64,000 bases of DNA from Vandiemenella viatica (GCA_031002005.1 CM061920.1:114566095-114630094); one strand, 5' to 3'. Counted from the first letter of the stretch, positions 39,643 through 50,570 are shown. The notes: generated by a model from the letters alone, not told the origin. Translations and numbers: made by a program.

Positions 39643-42267
39643 TCAAATGTTTTGCAGTCTGTCTTTAGTTTGGCGTAGTGTATCGAGTCTTTGATCGAAG
39701 GATTTGGTTAATCTTTTTATCACTTGGTCTATTGTTTCTATTTGTTCTATTTCGTTCACTTCTGTAATTCTTGTCCTTCTATCAGCGTTTAAGATTAGGC
39801 GGAGGCAACTGTTTTGGAATATTTGTAATTGTGATACGTTTGTTTTAGACGTCGTTCCCAAAATTTGACAGCCGTATGTTATCACTGGTAATATTGATGA
39901 TTTGTATAAATGTAGTTTTGTTTGTAGTTTCATTGATTGACTGATCAGTATTGGTAATAGGTTTTTGGTAATTCCTAGGACGTTTAGCCGTTTTTGGTCT
40001 ATATGATAACGAAATGTGAGCGTTCTATATATCGTGACTCCCAGGTATTTGTGAAAGTTCTTCCATGGTACCTGATCCCGAATATAGTTCAGGTCTTTTA
40101 TGTGTAAAATATATTGCTGCAGATTTTTCGGAGTTTATAGTTATTTTATTTCTTTTACTCCATAGCTCAATTTTGTGTAGTTGATTTTGCATTCTAGTGA
40201 TGTTATCAGTATGTTTTGTCCCCATAGTATAAATCGTCGTGTCATCCGCGAATTAAACAATATGAACATTTTTATGGTCAGAATATCGTTCACGTATATA
40301 TTAAAAAGTGTGGGTGCTAATACTGATCCCTGTGGAAGTCCTGTCCTCATCTGACGTATTGAAGATCGCACACCTTGCATTTCTACGTAGAATGTCCTTT
40401 TTTCCAAAAAAAAAAAAAAAAAAAAAACTATTTATCAAGTGAATGATTGCTATGTCAAATGTAGTTTGGGTAGTTAGTTTATATATGAGATTTTGGTGCC
40501 ACACTTTGTCATAGGGCTTTTGTACATCAATAAAAGCTGCTGCTGCGGATCTGGAGATTGAACCCTTTGTTTATATTCTCAACCAGGTGCAGAAACTGTA
40601 CAGTTGCTGACATGAGAGGTTGGAATCCATAATGTTCTTTGCGAATGGTATTCTGTGCAGCCAGTTTTTTCTGTATTCTTGTTAACACAACTCTTTCCAG
40701 CACTTTTGTTGTGGAGTTGAACAGGCTAATTGGTCTATTATTTGCGTGCAAGGATGAGTTTTTTCCAGCTTTAGGGATTGGTATTATTTTTTCTCTTTTC
40801 CACTCTGCAGGAAAGTATACTTTTATCAAGCAACTGTTCACTATTCTTGTTAATAATACTATTCCCTTCCTAGGCAAGTGTTTCAGTGTGCAGTTTGTTA
40901 TTTTGTCTGTTCCTGGGGCTTTTTTGTTTCGGAGTTTCCTGATGATATTCCTTATTTCAGCCGGGGTAGCCAAGTCAGTGTATTCTCCTATGTCTTCTTT
41001 TAGGAATGTGGAAACTGATTCTTTGATATTTTCCTATTCTTCCTTTTCTTCGTCAGTTTGTTGTATTATGGCAGTTGTATACTGTTCTTCAAAATAGTCA
41101 GCCAGGATCTCTGCTTTTGTTAGCGGCTCGAAGGTTTGCCCATTGTCGGTGGTCACTGGTTTTTCCGGTGTTTTAGGATTTTTTAGTGCTCTTATTAGAC
41201 CCTAAGCATTTCGATGTTGGAGGGTGAGTTGTCATTTTTTCTTCCCAACATTCAGTGTTTAGTTCTTGTAGTCTCTTCTGCAGATTTCTTCTATAGTAGT
41301 TTGTCAGTCTTCTGTCTTGCGGGTCTCTGTACATCTGGCATTTTTTCGGTGGAGGTTCTTTATATATTTTGGTCTTGCAACCTCCTCTAGAAAGTCTGTT
41401 TTGTAGTTCGGAGGCAGGTTTACTGTTGTTATGGACGCTTTATGGTTAGCTTTGGTCAGGTGGTTTATAGCGCCATCGATTTCCTCTTGGCTTTCCATTT
41501 CAAGTGGTTTTGATTAAATTACGCAATTCTTTTGTGAACATACCCCAGTCTACCAGTTTTGTTATTTTTGGGGGTGGTCCTGTGCTCATCCAGTTGTTTA
41601 TCTTGACTATCATCGGGTTATGATCCGACGATAATTCGTTTACAGTGATTGGTTGAAGTATACGTGGAATATTCTTTGTTATCACAATATCTACGACATC
41701 TGGTTGATGATTAGGATTTTCTGGTAGATGGGTTGGTATCTCCGGACCAAAGACATTTAAGTTTAATTCTCCTGCCACCTGAAGTAGTTGACTGTCATGT
41801 GGGTTTGAAATTCCTGAATTCCATACCGGATGCTTGACGTTTAGATCACCACCCACCAGTATTTTCGGACCAACCGTCGTAATTTTCTCTATATCTTCAC
41901 ATAGTAGATCTTTATTTGGCCTCAGATATGCTGCCACTATTGTTATTACGCCGTCTCTTCTTTGGGTTTTGATTCCTGCAGCTTCAATATCTTCTAAATT
42001 GTTACATTCTATTGGGGCGTGGCTGATTGTTGATTTTACTAGCACCGCTGTTCCACCTCTTTCTCCTAACCTGTCGTTTCTATAGGTGATCATTTTTCTT
42101 AATTTGAAGCTCTGATGTGGTTTTAAGTGCGTTTCTGTTATTAGTATTATATCTAGATTTTGTTCTCGTTGAATTAAGGCTAGTTCATGTTTTTTCTGCA
42201 TTATCCCGTTCGCATTCCATATTGCTATGTTTATATCTCGTTTTGGAATCTGGGTTCTATTTGCCAT
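39643..42267 (-). pseudogene. ORF2 (endonuclease-RT) of element K
   Basis: The endonuclease at 41500-42267 is open for 255 codons (INIAIWNANGIMQKKHELAL, LITETHLKPHQSFKL, ILVGGDLNVKHPVWNS, LSSDHNPMIVKI). RT pieces: RKLRNKKAPGTDKITNCTLK (about 40930), NNRPISLFNSTTKVLERVVL, HYGFQPLMSATVQFL and RTGLPQGSVLAPTLFNIYVN (about 40320). The C-terminal YGCQILGTTSKTNVSQLQIF is at 39800-39870. At least five frameshifts or stops, including at a T-run near 40400-40428. Same layout as elements A and F. Confidence 0.84.
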
Positions 42268-42314
42268 TATTGAAATAATGCTAATACGCCTTGCAGTAGA
42301 GCTCCCATTTTATC

Positions 42315-43654
42315 CTAGATATCACGTGCCATAATAATTTTTGTCAGCGTAGTTTTTATTATGTCCAATTTTTTGCCTATATTTTCAGCTGAAAACATGT
42401 TGCTGAAGTCAATTGTCTGGTTTTCCTCCTGCGATTGGTTTCCTGTTGTCTGTTTCGTTTTTAATGCGTTGGCATAATTCATTTTTTGTTGTTGGTATTT
42501 TTCCGGTGTTGATTTGTCTTGTGCTGGATAAATTGGAGGGAAGTTTTTAGTTTGATTCCAGTTTCCTTCGCAAGTTTGTTCCTGTTCATCGTTTTGTTTT
42601 GCTTTTCTTCTGGCCATATTCCTGTTCATCTTTTCAGAAAGTGTTTTTTGACATATTGGACAGCATCGCCAAGATGCAGGGTGATCTTCGCTGCAGTTGG
42701 CATTTGGCTTTTGTTTCACGTGCTATCGGGCAGTCCTTAGATTCATGTAGCCCCGAACATTTTACATATCTGATTGGAAGGGTACAGTAGTTTGCAGTGT
42801 GTCCAATCCTCTGACATCGTCTGGACTGTGATGGTCCTTCTTTATCCTTGTATTTCTCCACTAGAACCCTTGTGTAATTTATTTCTCGCTCATAGTATAT
42901 TACTGGTGCCTTTTTTGTAGGCGTCAAGGTAATAAAGTATATTGCTAGAGGTATTCATTCATTTGACGTTTTATCTCGTCTTAAATTCGTGGATATTTTC
43001 TACTGCGTATCCCCTTTTAGTTAATGTTTCAACAATCTCTCTCATTTCCACATTTGGTGGTAAGCCCTTTATTACCACTTTTAGTGGTGCTTTATTTGGT
43101 GCTTGGTGTGTGTAAAATCCAATCTTTTTCTGATGTAGATTGTTTTTGACTTTGAAGTAATCCTCCATACTGTCCGTGTGGAACTTAACTCTGTCTCCTC
43201 TATATATCACTTTGTGTTTCTTGATTTCTTCATTCAGTTTAAAAAGGTTTCCTTTTTGATAGCTCACAATCGGTGGAATATGTACTTTTTGTTGCTCCAT
43301 CGTACCTTGTGCTTCTGTGCTGTTGTTGTTTATATTCTGTTCATCGTCTTTCCCGCTCTCCTCCACTGCCAGTGCTGAGAAACGGTTGTACAGTTTTATT
43401 TGATTTCTCACGTCTGTTCTTGCAACTTTGATTTGTTTTTCGGATGCTCGTCGTTTTCTGTCAATGATAGGTTCAAAGCGTTGATGGTCTTGCTCACTTG
43501 TACCTAGTACAAATGGCTCTCCATCATATCTGAATATTTCTCTCGTCATAGCCTCTTCCTGTAATCTAGATATGTCTTCGTTTGTTGCATATTCCATGTC
43601 ATACTCTTCATGTCCTATCAGTTCGTCGCCGCACAACCGACCTACATCACTGCC
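42315..43654 (-). pseudogene. ORF1 (gag-like) of element K
   Basis: Starts MEESGSDVGRLCGDELIGHE at 43654 or slightly upstream. The N-terminal part ends VHIPPIVSYQKGNLFKLNEE, with PRE_C2HC as LKVVIKGLPPNVEMREIVET. Downstream pieces in other frames hold degraded knuckles (CQRIGHTANYC, CSGLHESKDC, CSEDHPASWRCC) and a Lys/Gln-rich C-terminus. Frameshifts lie near 42950 and 42700. One conserved Cys of the first knuckle is replaced (SRRCQRIGHTANYC). Confidence 0.78.
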
Positions 43655-44173
43655 CGATTCCTCCATTGTCTCAGAAGTAGTCAGTATCAACTTGTCCCTA
43701 TCAGAGATGCGAGATCATTATCACCGCAAGGTTTTCCCGAAATGCCGGGTCGACAACTTCCAAAATTTGCTGCCACCAGTTCAAATCCGAAGTCCAGTAA
43801 TACACGCCGCGTCGTCAAATAGCACACTTTCCTGTTGATATAGTAGCACAGCTCTCGATGATTCAGTTCTCGAGGAACTACCGCTCCATGGCTTTGGTAG
43901 TGCAGCACAGCTGTATTTATACCGGTCACGAAGGAGAATAGTGATCGCAGTATTATCGTGTGCTATTCTGCTACATAGGGAAGTTATACTGGTGACGACG
44001 AAGCAAGGATATATTGGACATCGTTTGGACTACTCTTTAGGACCAGTGTATTGTGACTTGTTGACGATCCGGCATTACTGTGGAACCCGGGAATACCTAA
44101 CGGTGACAACAAGGGTTTCACTGGTAAGCCTCGCGGACTGACTTAACGGCAACGAACAGGCTAAGGACTAACG

Positions 44174-47100
44174 ATGCAGAGAGAAGAACTACGCGACAGC
44201 ACAGACACCCCACCCGGGACGGAATCTGAAGAAAATGAAGAAGACTGGGAAATGGACTCAGAAGACACAAACGAACCCGACAAAAATTACAACGAAAACA
44301 GTGGAAAACCACAACAGTTTATGAAAAGGAAGGAACCAACAATGCACAACAAAAACGAGGAAGCGCCCTTCGAGTTTCCAAGAAAAAGGAGCAAGTGCGC
44401 CCGTCAAGCAGTACACCAAAAGTACAGAGCAAACCACACACAGGTGGCAGTAAGTAATCGATACAGCGCGCTAGCAGAAGAGGCCACAAAGGATACCGAA
44501 GACATGGAAACAAACACTGAGATACCAGAAGGGAAAGAAAAACCGGCTAACGAGGATAGATTTCCTCCCGTCGTAATATACGAAACAAGAAATTTCATAA
44601 AGATAAACCAGACCATCAAAGAATACCTAACAGGGAATCTGAAAGTTGTTTATCGAGGCAACAGCCTCAAATATTTCGTCGAAAACAAGGAAGATTACCT
44701 AGCCCTGATAGCATTTTTCAACAAAAACAACATCAGCTATTATAGCCACCAACTGCCACAGGAGAGGCTCCTTAAGGTGGTCATAAAAGGCCTACCACCT
44801 ACAATACTAACAAACGAAATAGCAGACGACCACACGGACAAAGGATATCTAGTAAATGCAGTTCACCAGTTCAAAAGAAGGAACCCGGAGACGAGAGACT
44901 TAATTCCACTGGCAACCTATTCAGTCACGCTGGAAAACGATCCAAGTTCCGAAAAAATCTACAACGAACGTTCGATATTGTACACCAGAGTCCAGATTGA
45001 GCGATATCGCCAGCAACAAGGACCTCCGCAGTGCACAAGGTGTCAAAGACACGGACACACCTCTAACTACTGTCATCTACCCAGTAGATGCGTGAAATGC
45101 GCAAGCCCACATCTAACCAAGGACTGCACACTTCCCAAAACAGAGCGCGCAACATGTGTGAATTGCGGAGGGGACCACGCGGCGTCTTGGCGTGGAAGCA
45201 AAGCCTACCAAGACCTGCTGAGACCACCAAGCCCGAGCGACCGGAAAAGAGACAAAGAAGACAGCAAGGAAAACGAAAGGAAAAATAAAACGGCACACCC
45301 GGGCGGAACCCATTCAGGTCCAACACAAAACCGAACATACTCACAAGCCTTGTCAGGGCATAAAAATCCAAACAGGCAAGAGCAGAGAAAACGGCAAGTG
45401 GAGCAGACAACTGAAAGCGAAGGCGCACAGGAAGAACTAACAGAAATAGCTACTACCTTCGGGTCTGAATTAAAAAAGATCTTCAGCACACTAAAAAAAA
45501 ACAATGAAAAAGGTGAAAACAGCGAGAGGGAGATGGAACAAAATCCTTGCCCTCGTCGAAGGAGTAATATCATTAATAAACTAATGGCGCAAGAACAACT
45601 ACAAGACCTGAAAATCGCAACATGGAATGCCAACGGAATAAAAGACAAAAGGCTTGAACTACTCGAATTCATAAACAGGGAAAAGGTGGACATAGTCCTC
45701 CTCAGTGAAACATTCCTAAAGCAAGCAGACAAATTCAGACTCCCAGGGTTTCAGACCTATCGCACCGACAGGCAAGGGCAGAGAGGCAGTGGCACCGCAA
45801 TCGCTGTACAAAACAACATAACCCACGAAATAGTGAGTGTACCACAGACGCTGGACATGGAGGCTACAGCCATTCGAATCCACTGCAAGGAGGGGCACAT
45901 TGTCATAATCGGAGCATATCTCTCACCGAGTAGAACACTATACGAATTCGATATCGACCAACTACTCGCAACTGGAAACAAAGTAATCATCGGAGGCGAT
46001 CTGAACTCAAAACATAACAGCTGGAACTCAAGAACAAACAACACGAGGGGTGAGCAACTCTTCGATCTCTTGGAACAGAGAAACATCGAAGTCTTGGGAC
46101 CAACAGAGCCCACGCACATCCCACACAACGCTAGACATCGACCAGACGTTATAGATATCTTTCTGGCAAAAAATGTAAACGGAACAAAGGTAGCAAAAAC
46201 TAAAAACGAGCTATCCTCCGACCATTTACCAGTAATTCTGAAGATAGAGAAGTGGATCCCTCCCCACACGAAGCCAAAAATACAGAAACAAACAGACTGG
46301 AACAGATTTACTAGAGCAGTGCACAGTAAAATCAAACCAAATTATAACGTCTCAACTGCAAACAAAGTAGACAACGCTATAGAGCACTTCAACAAAACGA
46401 TACATGAAGCAGACAAAAGAGCCAGCATTACGACAGTATACCCAAACTATCGACAAACAGAGCTCCCCGCCTTACTGGAGGACCTACGCTACTTGCGTAA
46501 CCGCTACCGGAAACTATGGCAGCAATATCGCGACCCAAACGATAGACGGCAGTACCGAAATTACGCCAAACAACTACGCGAGAGAATACAAGAGAGAAGG
46601 TCGGAGAAATGGGAGGACAAAATGTCCAACCTAATGTTTCAAAACAGAGAGCCGTGGCAGCTTATAAGAGCACTCAAAGAACCGCGTCAAGCAAAATCAG
46701 CCATAGCAGGACCCGCGGGAACATGTTATCAACCATTAGCCAAAGCCGAAATCCTAGCTGAAACCTTTGCAGCACAGTATACGGTAGCTGACTACCAACT
46801 CACACCTGAAGAGCAAAGGGAAAGTGAAGAGACGGAACGTCAAGCTCAAATCATTATGCAGGAACCGGCGGACGTCCCACCAGAGCTAACAAAACCACGC
46901 GAAGTACGCCAAACAATAAAAGAGATCGCAAAAAACAAATCTCCAGGCCATGACAAAATCACAAATGAACATTTGAAAAAGCTACCAACCAAAGCCATAG
47001 TACTCCTAACAAGAATCTACAACGCTTGTCTCCTCCAGAGCTATTTTCCTGCAGCCTGGAAGACAGCAAAGATAATAGCAATACCTAAGAGAGGCAAGGA

Positions 47101-47806
47101 CCCCAGACAAGCCAACAACTATCGCCCCATAAGCCTACTATCTTCAACATCTAAAATATTGGAAAGAATACTACTGAAAAGAATAAAGTCCAGCCTCGAG
47201 GCGGATAACACGATCAGGCCAGAACAATTCGGCATCCAGAGCCGCGTCGCAGCAACAACCCAACTATTACGAATAACAGAAGAAATCACCGCAAATTTCA
47301 ATCGCAAAAAGTCAACAGCAGCAGTATTTCTAGACATCGAAAAGGCTTATGATAAAATCTGGCATGCCAACCTGATAACGAAGCTAAAAAACGAAACAAC
47401 AATTAAAAATTGTTACATAAAACTTATTGGAAACTACCTGAAAGATAGAAAATTCTACGTATCAATTGAAGGACAGAGATCGTCAACACATGTGATAGAA
47501 GCCGGAATACCACAGGGAGCTCCGATCTCTTCACCACTATTCAGTATATATGTTAATAAAATCCCCACACCACCCCATGTAAAGCTGGCACAATTTGCAG
47601 ACGATACGGGCATGTATGTGATCGGGAACAGGCACGACTTAAACCTAACAAGGCTGCAAAAAGGTCTGGATGCATTCACCATATGGAGCAGAAAAAAACA
47701 AGGTGAAAGTAAATGCAATGAAATATGCCAGCATATATTTTACCAACAAAAGGCCACAACTAAACAGAACACTGACAATAATGGGCCAGGAAATCCAATG
47801 GGTTAA
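44174..47806 (+). CDS. ORF1-ORF2 fusion frame of Jockey element F
   Basis: One open frame of 1210 codons. Residues 1-460 are ORF1: acidic start, PPVVIYETRNFIKINQTIKE, PRE_C2HC (LLKVVIKGLPPTILTNEIAD), knuckles CTRCQRHGHTSNYC, CVKCASPHLTKDC and CVNCGGDHAASWRGS (last Cys is Ser). After MEQNPCPRRR the frame is that of ORF2: endonuclease LKIATWNANGIKDKRLELLE, LLSETFLKQAD, IIGGDLNSKHNSWNS, LSSDHLPVIL. RT has NKSPGHDKITNEHLKKLPTK, NNYRPISLLSSTSKILERIL, FLDIEKAYDKIWHANL, AGIPQGAPISSPLFSIYVNK and QFADDTGMY. In element A the ORFs overlap in different frames, so the fusion here comes from an indel at the A-run near 45490. Confidence 0.85.
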   Translation: MQREELRDSTDTPPGTESEENEEDWEMDSEDTNEPDKNYNENSGKPQQFMKRKEPTMHNKNEEAPFEFPRKRSKCARQAVHQKYRANHTQVAVSNRYSALAEEATKDTEDMETNTEIPEGKEKPANEDRFPPVVIYETRNFIKINQTIKEYLTGNLKVVYRGNSLKYFVENKEDYLALIAFFNKNNISYYSHQLPQERLLKVVIKGLPPTILTNEIADDHTDKGYLVNAVHQFKRRNPETRDLIPLATYSVTLENDPSSEKIYNERSILYTRVQIERYRQQQGPPQCTRCQRHGHTSNYCHLPSRCVKCASPHLTKDCTLPKTERATCVNCGGDHAASWRGSKAYQDLLRPPSPSDRKRDKEDSKENERKNKTAHPGGTHSGPTQNRTYSQALSGHKNPNRQEQRKRQVEQTTESEGAQEELTEIATTFGSELKKIFSTLKKNNEKGENSEREMEQNPCPRRRSNIINKLMAQEQLQDLKIATWNANGIKDKRLELLEFINREKVDIVLLSETFLKQADKFRLPGFQTYRTDRQGQRGSGTAIAVQNNITHEIVSVPQTLDMEATAIRIHCKEGHIVIIGAYLSPSRTLYEFDIDQLLATGNKVIIGGDLNSKHNSWNSRTNNTRGEQLFDLLEQRNIEVLGPTEPTHIPHNARHRPDVIDIFLAKNVNGTKVAKTKNELSSDHLPVILKIEKWIPPHTKPKIQKQTDWNRFTRAVHSKIKPNYNVSTANKVDNAIEHFNKTIHEADKRASITTVYPNYRQTELPALLEDLRYLRNRYRKLWQQYRDPNDRRQYRNYAKQLRERIQERRSEKWEDKMSNLMFQNREPWQLIRALKEPRQAKSAIAGPAGTCYQPLAKAEILAETFAAQYTVADYQLTPEEQRESEETERQAQIIMQEPADVPPELTKPREVRQTIKEIAKNKSPGHDKITNEHLKKLPTKAIVLLTRIYNACLLQSYFPAAWKTAKIIAIPKRGKDPRQANNYRPISLLSSTSKILERILLKRIKSSLEADNTIRPEQFGIQSRVAATTQLLRITEEITANFNRKKSTAAVFLDIEKAYDKIWHANLITKLKNETTIKNCYIKLIGNYLKDRKFYVSIEGQRSSTHVIEAGIPQGAPISSPLFSIYVNKIPTPPHVKLAQFADDTGMYVIGNRHDLNLTRLQKGLDAFTIWSRKKQGESKCNEICQHIFYQQKATTKQNTDNNGPGNPMG

Positions 47807-48284
47807 TGAGCACAAGTATCTAGGGATAATACTAGATAAAAAACTACTTTTTCGACAGCACATTCTCGATCGCCGAAAAAAAGGTCTAGCGGTAATAATG
47901 AACCTCTCTCCAGTATTACGCAGCAAGGAGCTCCGAACAAACACAAAACTCCGTCTATACAAATGTATAATCCGGCCCTTCCTCCTATATGGCTGCCAAA
48001 TACGGGGTCTGGCTAGCAGATCGAATCTACAACACATCCAAAGATTACAAAACAGATGCCTCCGCATGATATACAACGCACCGAGGTACACACCTACAGC
48101 AACACTCCACAGGGAAGCAGAAATCTCTACAGTACAAGCAGAAATCATTAAACAAACTGAAAAATTTATAGAAAGACTAAACCAGACAAGAGACAATCCA
48201 AGAACAGAGACGATTGGAACAATAATGCCAAAGACGTGGCACAAGTACAGAGTGCTCCTCAGTATAATCCACAACCCAGTCTGA
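47670..48284 (+). CDS. C-terminal part of ORF2 of element F, in another frame
   Basis: After the A-run at 47692-47700 the reading moves to a frame with NKVKVNAMKYASIYFTNKRP, YLGIILDKKLLFRQHI, CQIRGLASRSNLQHIQRLQN and a stop at 48284. This is the Jockey ORF2 C-terminus, matching 22440-23045 of element A. The displaced frame means the ORF2 protein of this copy, as assembled, ends shortly after the RT palm. Confidence 0.85.
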   Translation: MHSPYGAEKNKVKVNAMKYASIYFTNKRPQLNRTLTIMGQEIQWVNEHKYLGIILDKKLLFRQHILDRRKKGLAVIMNLSPVLRSKELRTNTKLRLYKCIIRPFLLYGCQIRGLASRSNLQHIQRLQNRCLRMIYNAPRYTPTATLHREAEISTVQAEIIKQTEKFIERLNQTRDNPRTETIGTIMPKTWHKYRVLLSIIHNPV

Positions 48285-48549
48285 ACTGTGAAGAACAGTA
48301 CACGAACACAGCAAGGGTTTTCACCAATAAGGTCATTTCGAATGACCACAGCCCAGGTTTTTCCCCTGACAGAAAAAATCCATAAAAAGCGACCCCAACG
48401 AATCAGACCCATAGAAGTAAAACTGCAAAGCAGTGGGGCTTCACAAACACAGCCGTTGAGGCATAAAAAAAAAAAAAAAAAAAAAAAAATATATACCGGT
48501 CACGTTACGTCTGATGGACCGTCTGCGAAGTCTCTGGATTGCAGTGGCG

Positions 48550-49150
48550 CTAGTTCTGCCCGTTGCCAGCGCCGTCTATCGGCTGTCCAAATCCATGTCC
48601 TCTAGCGGACATGTGAATGCGTCGGGCCTGGGATACCAGACCCCTTCCCCCTGAAGTAGGTGGTGATGGACAGACGCGCCCTGGACGATGATTTGAAAGA
48701 TGAGGTTGGTAGTTCGACCAGATCCTTCTGATTCTGTAAGGCGTACTCAAGTGTCTGGGACGCGGTGATATGGGTGCCGATGTGGTTGGTAGGGAATCTC
48801 TGGGGGCTTCCATCTCAACATCGCTGTTGACCGCTGCTGCAAGTGTTGTTGGCTTTCTTGGGTGCAGGTGGTACGGCCGACGTGTCGCTTGTGGAGAGAG
48901 TGGCTGTGGAACCCCCGCTAATAGTGGTACGGCATATTATTTGGGGTGTAGTTGTGATGGTGATGAATCTGTTGCCAAGGCCGCAGCTGGTTTTGATGGC
49001 GGAGTTCTAATCTGTGTGGTGTTTGTACCAAGATGACATGCCGTCCGTGTGTCTCCAATACCGTTGCCGGCGTCCATGTGGTGTTGCCCCTGTAGGAGCG
49101 TGGCCATACCACGCTGCCTGGCGTGGTGATGGTGCCAGAAGGTGCAGCAA
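48550..49150 (-). pseudogene. Gypsy family X integrase C-terminus
   Basis: Minus strand: MVWPRSYRGNTTWTPATVLE, THGRHVILV and LELRHQNQLRP at about 48970-49115 match the C-terminal domain of K02A2.6-like gypsy integrases (W-x-P-G-x-V, then RH-x-NQLRP). A Pro/Ser/Arg-rich tail (PRPRHLSTPYRIRRIWSNYQ) ends near the polypurine tract at 48640-48652. Everything N-terminal is missing: beyond about 49150 the sequence joins a different LTR's leader. A deletion or recombination product. Confidence 0.65.
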
Positions 49151-49209
49151 AGTCTGTTATTAGTGTCTTCGGATGATTTAATGATTTCTCGTCCTGTCAC
49201 GAGTCACCA

Positions 49210-49897
49210 TATTACGTTCTTCGGTGGTGTAATTACTATATTGATTAATTAAAAAGTCCACCAAAAAGGTTATGTTGTGGAGTTGTTTATTGTCGTCAAA
49301 ACAAAGTCAGCGATATTCACATGCATAGATACGATACAGAGATGCACTTCTGAGCCGTAGCAAATAAACTCTCTGTAAAACTGAATACTGACTGAATTCA
49401 ACTAACTGACTGCTCTGTCCAGCCGATCTGTTTATATAGTTTCTATCGAAATTACGAGAATTCTTCAAAGGCATCCGCCCGATATTTCTCGATCATTAAC
49501 AATCACTCAAACAATCAAACATATTAAAAACAATCGGAATTAATACAAAATTACTTAACAACATTACAAAATTATGAGAAAAGGTAATTAGAGATACTTA
49601 AATTCAAAATTATTTACAGAAATCCTCTCAAACGGTAGAAAATTGTCCTGTAGACATCGTAACTTGCATTAATACATGGAATTACAAACATTTAAGAAAT
49701 TTTCTTTCACCATTCGGTTCTTAAACATATTAAATGGACTTTAAATAATTTTCTTACCTAAAACAAAGTCTATATACACTGATTTACAAGAAATTACAAA
49801 ACAAACATACCAGATCATATTCAAGCAAACTTTAGCTCACTACAAATACTTCATACAGTACAATACTATTCAAAATTCAGATATGAGGGCTGTTACA
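49210..49897 (-). repeat. LTR of a second gypsy-like family (Y) with PBS
   Basis: On the minus strand it starts TGTAACAGCCCTCATATCTG, has a TATATAAACAG box (about 49430) and AATAAAC (about 49290), and ends GTAATA. PBS-like TGGTGACTCGTGACAGG follows at 49193-49209. The short leader then joins the family X integrase tail, so the internal part is gone. About 688 bp. The start point rests on the TGT end only. Confidence 0.55.
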
Positions 49898-50190
49898 CCA
49901 TGCTGTTTCCTGATATGATATTATTCCACTTTCTGCACGGTCTATTGGACTTATGAAATTATGATTATAAGTGAAATCAGACTTAATGCCCCATTTTCCC
50001 CTGACATTTTCTGCCATTTCAGCTGGTGTGAGGATCATTTGGTTAAATTCTTCACACAATTTTCATACTAATGCCTCCTTTTAACGCTTCTAGCGGTTCC
50101 ATTGCCATAAAACCTGTTTGACAAGTTTGTTTTATTCATCCTTCTTATTGGTCTGAAATTTGATGCACATGTTCCTTACGTAGTAAAGCA
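49898..50190. other. Unassigned stretch
   Basis: A 60-codon minus-strand frame (49877-50059) has no recognisable motif and overlaps the LTR edge. Nothing else seen. Confidence 0.25.
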
Positions 50191-50199
50191 AAGAGTTGG

Positions 50200-50480
50200 G
50201 ATAGGAAATGCCAGAGTAGCGTATTGGAACTATTGCTATTCATTAATCTAATGAATAATGGTGATAATGGGTTACATTCAGAAGTTAGGGTGTTTGCAGA
50301 TGACGTAATGTTATATATAATAGGATCAAATCAGGAACATCAAACTGAGTATGTCAACATGGAATGAAGATAAATGCCAAGAAGAGTCATCTTATTAAGC
50401 ACATAGATAAAAAACTGAAAGTTTTTTTATGATTATAGTGAGGGGACAGAATTTGTTGATGACTTGAAGTGTACATATCT
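50200..50480 (+). pseudogene. CR1/L2-like RT scrap
   Basis: Plus strand reads SVLELLLFINLMNNGDNGLH then SEVRVFADDVMLYII, i.e. the (G)SVLGPLLFLxFINDL and F/YADD blocks of non-LTR RT, with substitutions (ELLLFINLM) and early stops. Only about 90 codons remain. Confidence 0.65.
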
Positions 50481-50484
50481 TGGA

Positions 50485-50570
50485 TAGAAGCTTAGTGGTT
50501 AAGGCGCTTTCTTTCAAAAGTACGCTGCCACGGTCCTGGGTTGAAATCCCGTCGGGTTCAGGAATTTTTT
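50485..50570 (+). mobile_element. tRNA-like SINE head
   Basis: AGCTTAGTGGTTAAGGCGCT followed by CCTGGGTTGAAATCCCGTCG has an A-box-like and a B-box-like element about 50 bp apart. It does not fold cleanly into a tRNA by eye, so I call it a SINE head rather than a tRNA gene. Confidence 0.45.

Larger units (their letters stand above)
39432..43889 (-). mobile_element. Jockey-clade LINE, element K
   Basis: A 4.46-kb minus-strand element. Its tail is the T-run at 39432-39445. GGCTTTGGTAG occurs on both sides (39421-39431 and 43890-43900), an exact 11-bp target duplication. ORF1 and ORF2 match elements A and F in order and motifs but carry many frameshifts. It is inserted in the family X LTR, about 30 bp from the insertion point of element F. 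Confidence 0.87.
43931..48491 (+). mobile_element. Jockey-clade LINE, element F, nearly intact
   Basis: A 4.56-kb plus-strand element with 5' UTR (43931-44173), ORF1 and ORF2 joined in one frame, 3' UTR and poly-A (about 48466-48490). TATACCGGTCACG occurs at 43918-43930 and 48492-48504, an exact 13-bp target duplication. It is inserted in the TATA region of the family X LTR. Only two frame disruptions are visible, both at A-runs (45487-45500 and 47692-47700). Close relative of A and K. Confidence 0.9.
39216..48638 (-). repeat. Gypsy LTR (family X), interrupted by two LINEs
   Basis: LTR sequence survives in three pieces: 39216-39431, 43901-43930 and 48505-48638. The right edge (minus-strand start TGGTATCCCAGGCC) follows a polypurine tract AGGGGGAAGGGG. 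The left edge is CTACGGCCGGCGGGC, shared with 62892 on. A TATA box (GGTATAAATACAGC on the minus strand) lies across 43905-43925. The LTR is about 375 bp without the two LINEs. It is the 3' LTR of the element whose integrase end is at 48640-49150. Confidence 0.7.

Noticed and set aside
49877..50059. Small minus-strand gene of 60 codons
   Set aside because: No homology I recognise, and it overlaps the edge of an LTR.
50485..50570. A true tRNA gene
   Set aside because: A- and B-box-like words exist but no clean acceptor and anticodon stems could be formed by eye, so SINE head is more likely.
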